From assembly GCF_000425805.1 (NCBI RefSeq), contig NZ_AUED01000011.1, positions 62,001 through 126,000 on the forward strand: 64,000 nt of DNA, in the 5' to 3' direction. Made by a program: the position numbers and the translations under genes. Shown here in pieces: positions 25,130 through 32,412 of the stretch (position 1 is the stretch's first letter; every line of letters begins with the position of its first letter). Source of the stretch: Pseudomonas vranovensis DSM 16006 (GTDB lineage: Bacteria; Pseudomonadota; Gammaproteobacteria; Pseudomonadales; Pseudomonadaceae). Under the pieces are notes generated by a model. That model had not been told where the DNA came from. It saw only the letters and a list, made by a program, of their open reading frames with translations, and did no database searches.

Positions 25130-26092
25130 GTGAAAGCATTGCAAGGCGTTGACGGACATGTGGAGTGGGTTGCGACGACAAGTCCAGCTTGCGATATCGG
25201 TCAAGTACGAATTCGAGTGGCCGCAGCCGGCCTCAATCGTGCCGACTTGCTGCAGCGCGCCGGGCTTTACCCGCCGCCGCCGGGCGCCAGTGAGTTTCTG
25301 GGGCTGGAGTGTTCCGGGGTGATTACCGAAGTGGGTGCCGGGTCGTCCTGGCAGGTGGGGGATCGGGTGTGCGCGCTGCTGGCCGGTGGCGGCATGGCCG
25401 AGGAGGTGGTGGTCGATGCCCGTCATGTGCTGCCGGTGCCCGAAGGTCTGAGCCTGGCAGAGGCTGCCGCGATCCCGGAGGTGTATGCAACGGCCTGGCT
25501 CAATGTGTTCCAACTGGCCGGGCTCAAGCCGGGCGAGAAGGTGCTGTTGCATGCAGGGGCCAGTGGCGTGGGGTCGGCGGCGATCCAGCTGTGCAAGGCG
25601 TTCGGCAGCCCCTGCTGGGTGAGTGTCGGTTCGGCCGAGCGCCTGGCTTACTGCGAGTCGCTGGGCGCCAGCGCCGGTGTGGTGCGCGGTGATGACCTGA
25701 ACAGCCTCAACGACTTCGGCCCGTTCGATGTGATCCTCGACCCGGTCGGGGCGAACTATGCCGAGCTCAACCTCAAGTTGCTGGCCCGTGACGGGCGCTG
25801 GGTAATCATTGGCTTGATGGGCGGGCGCAAAGCAGAGCTGGACCTGGCGCAATTGCTGGTCAAGCGCGTGCAGGTGCTGGGCTCGACCCTGCGCACCCGC
25901 GACGATCAGTTCAAGGCGGATCTGCTCAGTGACCTGGGGCAGCAGGTGTGGCCGTTGTTCACCGAAGGTCGGCTCAAGCCGCAATTGGCCAAGGCGTACC
26001 CGGTCAAGGATGCCGAGGCAGCGTTTGCCGAACTGGCGAGCAACCAGGTGTCGGGCAAGTTGGTGCTGGTGATCGACGAAAGCCTGGTATAG
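25130..26092 (+). CDS. zinc-independent NAD(P)H:quinone oxidoreductase, PIG3-type MDR
   Basis: A 320-aa medium-chain dehydrogenase/reductase. An N-terminal GroES-like domain contains AAAGLNRADLLQRAGLYPPP, the quinone reductase signature, and lacks the zinc-binding residues. The Rossmann domain has LLHAGASGVGSAAIQLCKAFG (about residues 142-162). It probably reduces quinones or other electrophilic carbonyls with NADPH. GGAGGCACTG precedes the ATG. It is divergent from prc, and a REP pair follows its stop codon. Confidence 0.92.
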   Translation: MKALQGVDGHVEWVATTSPACDIGQVRIRVAAAGLNRADLLQRAGLYPPPPGASEFLGLECSGVITEVGAGSSWQVGDRVCALLAGGGMAEEVVVDARHVLPVPEGLSLAEAAAIPEVYATAWLNVFQLAGLKPGEKVLLHAGASGVGSAAIQLCKAFGSPCWVSVGSAERLAYCESLGASAGVVRGDDLNSLNDFGPFDVILDPVGANYAELNLKLLARDGRWVIIGLMGGRKAELDLAQLLVKRVQVLGSTLRTRDDQFKADLLSDLGQQVWPLFTEGRLKPQLAKAYPVKDAEAAFAELASNQVSGKLVLVIDESLV

Positions 26093-26104
26093 GCCGTAGA
26101 TCGC

Positions 26105-26143
26105 GAGGCAAGCCCGCTCCTGCGGTGGGAGCGGGCTTGCCTC
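26105..26143. repeat. REP pair (perfect 16-bp inverted arms)
   Basis: 26105-26120 (GAGGCAAGCCCGCTCC) and 26128-26143 are perfect inverted copies around seven bases. It lies between the convergent quinone oxidoreductase and HAD genes. Confidence 0.85.
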
Positions 26144-26158
26144 GGATGCTTGTTTCAA

Positions 26159-26812
26159 TCACGTCCAGGCATGAATCGGCCAGCCGTTCTTCTCTGCATG
26201 TTCGCGCAACACCGGGTCGGGATTGACCACATGGGGGTAGTCCACCTTCAGCAGCAGCGGCAGGTCATTGCGCGAGTCTGAATAGAAGCTCGCCCCCTCG
26301 AGGTTTTCCTCTTCCTGATCGAGCCACTCCAGCAACCGGGTGATCTTGCCTTCGCGGTAGGTCAGCACACCGGTGGTCTTGCCGGTGTACACGCCATTTT
26401 CGACCTCAAGGTTGATCCCCAGGTATTCGTCGATGCCCAGGCGCGCTGCGATCGGCCCCACCAGGTGGGTGCCGGAGGCAGAAATCACCAGGATACGGTC
26501 GCCTTGCTTACGATGCTGGGCAATGCACTTGCACGCATCACTGAAGATGATCGGCTCGATAAAGTCCTCGACCCAGGGTTCGACCAGATGCTCGACCTCT
26601 TCCAGGCTGCGTCCGGCCACCGGCTCCAGGCTGAAGGCCATGTAGTCTTCCATGGCCAGGTGGCCCTTGCCGTAGGCATCCATCAGTTCCCGGTCGCGGC
26701 GCAGGAAGGATTCACCATCGACCCACTCGAGGCGGGCCATCTGTTCGCTCCACAAGGAGGCGCAATCACCGTGGATCAGGGTTTCGTCCAGATCGAAAAT
26801 CGCTAGTGCCAT
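26159..26812 (-). CDS. HAD-superfamily IB phosphatase (SerB-like)
   Basis: A 217-aa HAD hydrolase. Motif I is FDLDETLIHGD (residues 5-15, with the nucleophile Asp and acid Asp), motif II is VISASGTH and motif III is SDSRNDLPLL. The cap domain type places it in subfamily IB with phosphoserine phosphatase and PhoB-like phosphomonoesterases. It is the last gene of the leftward ABC operon, 25 bp after the ATPase gene, with AGGAG upstream. In that context it probably removes phosphate from the imported or partly processed compound, but a housekeeping role such as HisN-type activity is also possible. Confidence 0.88.
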   Translation of the reverse strand: MALAIFDLDETLIHGDCASLWSEQMARLEWVDGESFLRRDRELMDAYGKGHLAMEDYMAFSLEPVAGRSLEEVEHLVEPWVEDFIEPIIFSDACKCIAQHRKQGDRILVISASGTHLVGPIAARLGIDEYLGINLEVENGVYTGKTTGVLTYREGKITRLLEWLDQEEENLEGASFYSDSRNDLPLLLKVDYPHVVNPDPVLREHAEKNGWPIHAWT

Positions 26813-26837
26813 GTTCAGAAAAACTCCTGTGCAACCC

Positions 26838-27827
26838 TCAGGCGACTTCGCAGAGGGCGGTGGGATCGATCGACAAGGATACCCGCTGGCCGTCTGCGTG
26901 CAGATCGGCAGACGAGCGGTTGAGGACATCGACCAGCAACTCTACCCCGCGAGCCTGGATCCGGTAACGGATCACGTTGCCCAATAGGCTGTGACTCAGC
27001 ACCTGGCCTTCGAGTTCGCCGCTCAGGCTCAGGGCGATGGCTTCCGGTCGAATCGCCAGGCGGCTGCTGACCGGGCGCTGCAGCAGGCGGCTGGCGCTGT
27101 CGGCATCGAGCAGGTTGTAGTTGCCGATAAAACCCGCGGCAAAGACGTCAACCGGGGCGGTGTAAAGGGTTTCGGCATCGCCGCTCTGGACGATGCGACC
27201 CTGGTTCATCAGGAAGATGCGATCAGACATGGTCAGCGCTTCTTCCTGGTCATGGGTGACGAAAATGGTGGTCAGGCCCAGTTCGCGCTGGATCTGACGG
27301 ATCTGTTCGCGCAGGTGTTTGCGGATCCGCGCATCCAGTGCCGAGAGCGGCTCGTCCAGCAGCAGCAGGCGCGGGCGGGTGACCAGCGAGCGCGCCAGGG
27401 CCACGCGCTGGCACTGGCCGCCAGACAGCTGGTGCGGGTAGCGGCTGGCGAAGTCCTGCAGTTCGACCAGTTGCAATACCTCGCGGACCCGGCTGCGACT
27501 GTCGTCGGCATTGACCTTCTGCATGCGCAGGCCAAAGGCTACGTTCTGTTCCACGGTCATGTTGGGGAACAGTGCATAGCTCTGGAATACCATGCCGATG
27601 CCACGCTTTTGCGGGCTCAGGGGGACGAGGTCGCTGCCGTCGAGGAGGATCTTGCCGCTGTCGACGGCCGTCAGGCCGGCAATACAGCGCAGCAGGGTGG
27701 ATTTGCCGCAGCCCGATGGGCCCAGCAGGGTGACGAACTCACCGCGCTCGATGTGGCAATTGATGTCGGTGAACACCGGGCTGGCGCCGTAGCTTTTTTG
27801 CAGATTCTGTACGCTGACAAAACTCAT
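26838..27827 (-). CDS. ABC transporter ATP-binding protein (PotA/phosphonate-type)
   Basis: A 329-aa ATPase. Walker A is GPSGCGKST (residues 36-44), the signature LSGGQCQRVAL, Walker B LLLLDEPLSALD, and the switch His is in FVTHDQEEAL. A C-terminal TOBE-like region (about 250-329) places it in the CUT1/PotA/FbpC group that drives polyamine, iron, sulfate and 2-aminoethylphosphonate importers. It starts 1 bp after the permease stop and belongs to the operon with the genes at 27829-31405. Confidence 0.92.
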   Translation of the reverse strand: MSFVSVQNLQKSYGASPVFTDINCHIERGEFVTLLGPSGCGKSTLLRCIAGLTAVDSGKILLDGSDLVPLSPQKRGIGMVFQSYALFPNMTVEQNVAFGLRMQKVNADDSRSRVREVLQLVELQDFASRYPHQLSGGQCQRVALARSLVTRPRLLLLDEPLSALDARIRKHLREQIRQIQRELGLTTIFVTHDQEEALTMSDRIFLMNQGRIVQSGDAETLYTAPVDVFAAGFIGNYNLLDADSASRLLQRPVSSRLAIRPEAIALSLSGELEGQVLSHSLLGNVIRYRIQARGVELLVDVLNRSSADLHADGQRVSLSIDPTALCEVA

Positions 27828-27828
27828 A

Positions 27829-28626
27829 TCAGGATTTGTCCTTGTTCAGGCGGTTGGCTGCCCAGGTCAGCACCAGCACGAAGAAGAAATAGGAAATCAC
27901 CAGGGCGCTGTTGAAGTGGCCGCTGCTGTTGCGCATGTTGTTCAGGTACACCTGCAGGGTCTCGTAGCGGGTACCCACCAGCAGGTTGGCGAACACGAAT
28001 TCGCCGAACAGGAACGAGAACGACAGCAGCAAGGCCACCAGCAAGCCCTTGCGCAGGTTGGGCAGCACCACCAGGAACGCCGCCTGGAAGGTGCTGGCAC
28101 CCAGCAACTGGGCCGCGTCCATCAGGTCGCGCAGGTTGATCGCCTGCAGGTTGTTGGTAATGGCCCGGTACATGAACGGCAGTGCCACAGTGAAGTAGCA
28201 GCCGATCAGGATCCACGGGGTACCGACCATGGCCATGGGGCCAGAACCATATAACTGCAGCAAGCCCACCGACGACACCACCGGCGGCACCGCAAAGGGC
28301 AGCAGGATGAGGATGTTCATCAGCGCATCGAGCCGTGGAAAGTGGTAATGGACCACGAACAACAGCGGCAGGATCAGCAGCACCGATAGCAGCAGTGCGC
28401 CGACGCACACCAGGAGCGACTGGCCGAAGGCCGCCAGGAAACGGGGGTCGCTCCACAGCGCCAGGTACCACTTGAAGGTCAGTCCACTGGGCAGCAGGCT
28501 CGCCGACCAACTGGTGGCCAGGGAGTAGAGCAGGGTGCCAGCCAGGGGCAACAACAGGATCAGGAACAGCAGGTAGACCATCAGGCGGTGGTAGAGGCGG
28601 GCCGTGCCCGGTTCAACGCGTGACAT
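27829..28626 (-). CDS. ABC transporter permease 2
   Basis: A 265-aa inner-membrane permease with six hydrophobic segments. The EAA loop is DLMDAAQLLGASTFQAAFLV (about residues 170-190), the contact with the ATPase. GGAGCTACC precedes ATG 28626, and the start overlaps the end of permease 1 by 14 bp. With permease 1 it forms the membrane channel of the importer. Confidence 0.92.
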   Translation of the reverse strand: MSRVEPGTARLYHRLMVYLLFLILLLPLAGTLLYSLATSWSASLLPSGLTFKWYLALWSDPRFLAAFGQSLLVCVGALLLSVLLILPLLFVVHYHFPRLDALMNILILLPFAVPPVVSSVGLLQLYGSGPMAMVGTPWILIGCYFTVALPFMYRAITNNLQAINLRDLMDAAQLLGASTFQAAFLVVLPNLRKGLLVALLLSFSFLFGEFVFANLLVGTRYETLQVYLNNMRNSSGHFNSALVISYFFFVLVLTWAANRLNKDKS

Positions 28627-29455
28627 GGTAGCTCCTCTTCAACAGCCATTGGTGAACGATGGTCACCAGGGTCATTAGCCCCACCAGGATAATTGCCAGG
28701 GCGCTGGCCAGGTTCGGGTCCAGGGAGATGTCCCCTGCTACCAATGCGGCAATACGGATGGGCAGCACGTTGAAATTGCCCGTGGTCAGCGCATAGACCG
28801 TCGCGTAGGCACCCAGTGCATTGGCCAGGAGGATCACGAAGGTGCCCAGCAAGGCCGGGGCCATCACCGGTAGGCCGATATGCCGCCAGTATTGCCAGGC
28901 ATTGGCACCGAGCAGTTCAGCCGACTCGCGCCAGTCTTCGCGCAGGGCGTCGAAGGCGGGGTAGAGCAGCAGCACCCCGAGGGGAATCTGGAAGTAGGTG
29001 TAGAGAATGATCAGGCCGGTTTTTGAATAGAGGTTGAAGTCTTCGATGATCCCGGCCTGTTTCAGCAGCAAGGTCAATGCACCGTTGAAGCCGAGCAGGA
29101 TGATGAAGGCGAAGGCCAGCGGTACACCGGCGAAGTTGCTGGTCATGTTGGCGAAGGCGTTGACGAAGTCGCGCAGGCGCGAGTCGACCTTGCGCAGCGA
29201 GTAGCTGCCGAGAATAGCGATCAGGATGCCGAACACACTCGACCAGAAACTGATTTCAAGGCTGTGCTGGATGGCCTGGCGGTAGAACCTGGAGCTGAAC
29301 ACCTTGCTGAAGTTCTCCAGGCCCCAGCCGCTTTCGGCCTGCAGGCTGTGAATCGCCACCCAGGCCAGCGGGGCAATCTGGAAAATGATGAAGAACAACG
29401 CAAATGGCAGCAGGAACAGCGACGCCAGCCACCGTGTGCGCTTGATCGAGTTCAC
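28613..29455 (-). CDS. ABC transporter permease 1
   Basis: A 280-aa permease with six hydrophobic segments and the EAA-type loop DWRESAELLGANAWQYWRHI. The start is taken as GTG 29455, which overlaps the stop of the hydrolase gene (GTGA), giving tight coupling; a longer frame upstream would run inside the hydrolase gene. It pairs with the permease at 27829-28626. Confidence 0.9.
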   Translation of the reverse strand: MNSIKRTRWLASLFLLPFALFFIIFQIAPLAWVAIHSLQAESGWGLENFSKVFSSRFYRQAIQHSLEISFWSSVFGILIAILGSYSLRKVDSRLRDFVNAFANMTSNFAGVPLAFAFIILLGFNGALTLLLKQAGIIEDFNLYSKTGLIILYTYFQIPLGVLLLYPAFDALREDWRESAELLGANAWQYWRHIGLPVMAPALLGTFVILLANALGAYATVYALTTGNFNVLPIRIAALVAGDISLDPNLASALAIILVGLMTLVTIVHQWLLKRSYHVTR

Positions 29456-30258
29456 TTGAGCAGCTCCCTGCACACGGGCTTGTCGTGGGGCACGCCGAGC
29501 AATTCGCAGATCGTCCCGCACAGTTCTGTCTGCAAGGGCTTGGCGGCCGGATCGAGGCTGAAGGCCTCGCCGAAAACGAACAAGGGGACTTCGCGTTCCT
29601 CGGCCAGCAGGCCATTGTGCGAGCGGTCGTTGTTCATGCCGTGATCGGCCGTGACGATCACCTGGTAGCCCTCCTGCAGCCAGCTGTGCAGGTAGTCGGC
29701 CAGCAGGATGTCGGCGCTGCGGGCGCTGTTGCGGTACTGGCTGCTGTCGAGGCCGTGGCGGTGGCCGGCGTCGTCGATGTTCATCGGGTGTACCAGCAGA
29801 AAGTTCGGTGCATGACGACGACGCAGGTACTCGGCATCGGCGAACAGGTGCGAGTCGGGGTAGTGATCGGCGTAGTAGAACAGGCCGTGCTGGATCGGTA
29901 GCTTGGGGGCATGGGTGTGGCGGTCGCGCAGCGGAACGAAGGGCGAGCGGTTGTACAGCTCGCTGACCCAGTGATAGGCCGCTGCCGCCGTGCCCAGGCC
30001 GGCTTCGCGGGCATAGTGGAAGATGCTGCGCTGGGTGGACAGGCGGGTCACGTTGTTATGCACGATGCCGCTGTCGATGGGCGCTACACCGGTGAGAATG
30101 CATTCGTAGAGCGGACGCGACAGCGCTGGCAGCTCGCATTCCAGGCGGTACAGGGCTGCGCGGTCGGCTTCGACATAGGCATGCAGGTGGCCCATGGCGT
30201 GGTGGGCGACCTGATGGTTGAGGCCATCGAGCAGGACCAGGATGACGTTGTGCTTCAT
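29452..30258 (-). CDS. cytoplasmic alkaline-phosphatase-superfamily hydrolase (phosphodiesterase/phosphonate hydrolase type)
   Basis: A 268-aa protein without a signal peptide. Metal and nucleophile residues of the superfamily can be placed: D11 in LLDGLN, S47 in PALSRPLYECILTG where nucleotide pyrophosphatases carry Thr, D162/D163 with H166 and H168 in NIDDAGHRHG, D205-H206 in TADHGM, and H214. It is short, lacking the extra domains of NPP or PhnA proteins. Sitting between the binding-protein and permease genes and coupled to permease 1, it probably hydrolyses the imported substrate in the cytoplasm. GGAGCTACC precedes ATG 30258. Phosphate ester, diester or phosphonate cannot be decided from sequence. 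Confidence 0.85.
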   Translation of the reverse strand: MKHNVILVLLDGLNHQVAHHAMGHLHAYVEADRAALYRLECELPALSRPLYECILTGVAPIDSGIVHNNVTRLSTQRSIFHYAREAGLGTAAAAYHWVSELYNRSPFVPLRDRHTHAPKLPIQHGLFYYADHYPDSHLFADAEYLRRRHAPNFLLVHPMNIDDAGHRHGLDSSQYRNSARSADILLADYLHSWLQEGYQVIVTADHGMNNDRSHNGLLAEEREVPLFVFGEAFSLDPAAKPLQTELCGTICELLGVPHDKPVCRELLK

Positions 30259-30285
30259 GGTAGCTCCGGGGGTTGGCGGGAAGCT

Positions 30286-30334
30286 GTCGCGGGGCAAGCC
30301 GGCTCCTGTGGTGGGAGCGGGCTTGCCCCGCGAC
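30286..30334. repeat. REP pair inside the ABC operon
   Basis: Inverted arms GTCGCGGGGCAAGCC (30286-30300) and GGCTTGCCCCGCGAC (30320-30334) flank an imperfect centre. The pair lies between the binding-protein gene and the hydrolase gene, which are otherwise one transcription unit. In other operons such REPs protect the upstream message, giving more binding protein than permease. Confidence 0.85.
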
Positions 30335-30340
30335 AAAGGC

Positions 30341-31405
30341 TTACTCCATCTCGATGATCACTTGCTCCTGCCACATCTGCGGCAGTTTCTTGGAGGTCGC
30401 TTCCCATGCCGCGGCATCCTTGATCGGCTGCACGGCTTTGTACTGCTCGTTGGGCAGCAGCTTGGCCTGTACATCGGCCGGCAGTTTAAGGTGCTCGGCG
30501 CGGATCGGCCGGGCGTGGCCGATGGCGAGGTTGGTCTGCCCGGCATCGCTGAAGATGTACTCGCGGGTCAGTTTGGCGGCGTTAGGGTGCTTGGCGTATT
30601 TGTTGATGATGGTGGTGTAGCCGGAGATCACCGAGCCATCGGAAGGAATCAGCACTTCAAAGCGGTCAGGGTCGATCTGCTGGCGGTAGCTCAGGCCGTT
30701 GAAGTCCCAGACCACGCCCACCTCGATCTCACCCTTTTCCAGGGTCTGGATGGTCGGGTTGGCCAGCGACAAGCGTTTTTGCTGGGCCAGTTTGGTGAAC
30801 AGCTGAAGGCCCGGCTCGATGTTCTTCTCGTCGCCCTTGTAGGCGATGGCGGCAGCCAGTACCCCATTGGCGGCCTGGGCGGCAGTGCCGACGTCACCGA
30901 TGGCGACCTTGTACTTGCCTTTTTCCAGGTCATGCCAGGTCTTGGGCATGTCGGCTTCTTTTACCAACTGCTTGTTGATGATGAAGGCGATGGTGCCGGT
31001 ATAGGCCAGGGCCCAGTGGCCGTCCTTGTCCTTGGCCCAGTCCGGCACCTGCTCCCAGGTGCTGGGCTTGTACGGCTGGGTCACGCCCTTGGCCACGGCA
31101 ATCGGGCCGAAGGCGGCGCCCACGTCACCGATGTCGGCACTGGCGTTGTCTTTTTCGGCGTCGAACTTGGCCACTTCCTGGGCCGAACTCATGTCGGTGT
31201 CCATGTGCTTGAGGCTGTATTTTTTCGCCAGGTCTTCCCAGGTACCTTTCCAGTTGGCCCAGGCATCGGGCATGCCCACGCTGTTGACGGCACCCTCCTT
31301 GCGGGCGGCGTCCTCCAGGGCCTTGAGGTCGGTGTCGGCAGCCATTGCCGAAGTACACAGGGCGATGGTCGAGCCTAGCAGTGACGCCAGAAAAAGCTGT
31401 TTCAT
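30341..31405 (-). CDS. ABC transporter periplasmic substrate-binding protein
   Basis: A 354-aa protein with a signal peptide (MKQLFLASLLG to about AMA, residue 22) and the fold pattern of extracellular solute-binding proteins of the iron/polyamine/phosphonate cluster (EVGVVWDFNGLSYR and GSVISGYTTIINKYAKHPNA in the second lobe). It is the first gene of the operon, 293 bp from the divergent UTRA regulator. AAGGAGCTTCGG precedes the ATG. The ligand is unknown; operon partners suggest a phosphorus-containing compound. Confidence 0.9.
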   Translation of the reverse strand: MKQLFLASLLGSTIALCTSAMAADTDLKALEDAARKEGAVNSVGMPDAWANWKGTWEDLAKKYSLKHMDTDMSSAQEVAKFDAEKDNASADIGDVGAAFGPIAVAKGVTQPYKPSTWEQVPDWAKDKDGHWALAYTGTIAFIINKQLVKEADMPKTWHDLEKGKYKVAIGDVGTAAQAANGVLAAAIAYKGDEKNIEPGLQLFTKLAQQKRLSLANPTIQTLEKGEIEVGVVWDFNGLSYRQQIDPDRFEVLIPSDGSVISGYTTIINKYAKHPNAAKLTREYIFSDAGQTNLAIGHARPIRAEHLKLPADVQAKLLPNEQYKAVQPIKDAAAWEATSKKLPQMWQEQVIIEME

Positions 31406-31471
31406 CCGAAGCTCCTTGGTGGGTGCCTTGCAAAACGCGAATGGTGGTGTTGGACGTAATTGCGATTCGGT

Positions 31472-31483
31472 TGGTCTAGGTCA
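31472..31483. promoter_or_regulatory. candidate operator for the UTRA regulator, binding-protein side
   Basis: TGGTCTAGGTCA is an imperfect copy of the TGGTCTAGACCA-type dyad bound by PhnF/HutC-family GntR regulators. It lies 66 bp upstream of the binding-protein start codon, where a promoter would be. A matching half-site, TAGACCA, is at 31575-31581. Confidence 0.5.
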
Positions 31484-31670
31484 GCAATACCTGAGCCAAG
31501 GTAGGCATGGTGCATGACAATTTGATGTCCATACCGACCGCCCGGCCAGGGTCTGCGCCCCTGAAAATCAAGCGTAGACCACCCTGGCTGTCATCTGGCA
31601 TTCATCTGTAGTGCCTAGGCTTGCTCTATTCTCATAGCCCTGTAGGCGCCATTTGTGTGCGCTGCCGGTG

Positions 31671-31684
31671 CTGGACTAGTCCAG
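31671..31684. promoter_or_regulatory. perfect 14-bp palindrome before the UTRA regulator gene
   Basis: CTGGACTAGTCCAG is a perfect palindrome ending 14 bp before the regulator start codon. It shares the TGG..CTAG..CCA skeleton with the site at 31472. Binding here would block the regulator's own expression. Confidence 0.6.
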
Positions 31685-31698
31685 ATAGGTAACCTTTG

Positions 31699-32412
31699 AT
31701 GCCGCCACTGCCACCCCGAGCAGTAACAGCTATCTGCCATGCCCTGCAGGAGCAGATCGAGCATGGCCTTCTGCCGCCCGGTTGCAAGCTGCCCGCCGAG
31801 CGCAAACTCAGTGAGGTGTTCGATACCACGCGCATCACCTTGCGTGAGGCGCTGGTGCAACTGGAGGCACGCGGGCTGATCTATCGGGAGGATCGGCGCG
31901 GCTGGTTCGTGGCGCCGGAGCGCCTCACATACGACCTGAACGAGCGCAGTCATTTCCATGCGATGGTGCGTGCCCAGGGGCGGGAGGCCAGTACCGAGCT
32001 AGTATCGGCGCGCCTGCAACCGGCGGCGGCTTCGGTGTGTGCGCGCTTGCAGCTATCGCCGTTGTCGAGCGTGATCCAGATCTGCCGCCTGCGGCGTATC
32101 GACGGGCGTGCGGTGCTGTATGCCGAGCATTACCTCAACCCTGAGTACTTCCCCGGCATTCTTGAACATGATTTGAGCCAGTCGTTGACCGAACTGTATG
32201 CGCGGCACTACGCAATCCACTACGGCCGGGTACGCTTCGAGATTCTGCCCACGGCGTTGCCGCTGGCGGCAGCGACGGTGCTCAAGGTTTCCACGGGAAG
32301 CCCGGGGTTGCACATCTCCCGGGTCAACAGTGACCAGCAGGGGCGCTTGATCGACTGCGACCTGGAGTACTGGCGCCACGACGCGATCCGGATCAAGGCC
32401 CAGGCGGGCTAG
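31699..32412 (+). CDS. GntR-family regulator with UTRA domain
   Basis: A 237-aa regulator. The N-terminal GntR winged HTH (about residues 10-72) has PPGCKLPAERKLSEVFDTTR and TLREALVQLEARGLIYRED. The C-terminal UTRA domain (about 90-235) is the ligand-binding fold of HutC, PhnF and PhnR. It is divergent from the ABC operon, with candidate operators in the 293-bp gap. PhnF-type relatives control phosphate or phosphonate uptake, which agrees with the hydrolase and HAD genes in the operon. ATG 31699 is used; a TTG directly before it could also serve. Confidence 0.9.
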   Translation: MPPLPPRAVTAICHALQEQIEHGLLPPGCKLPAERKLSEVFDTTRITLREALVQLEARGLIYREDRRGWFVAPERLTYDLNERSHFHAMVRAQGREASTELVSARLQPAAASVCARLQLSPLSSVIQICRLRRIDGRAVLYAEHYLNPEYFPGILEHDLSQSLTELYARHYAIHYGRVRFEILPTALPLAAATVLKVSTGSPGLHISRVNSDQQGRLIDCDLEYWRHDAIRIKAQAG

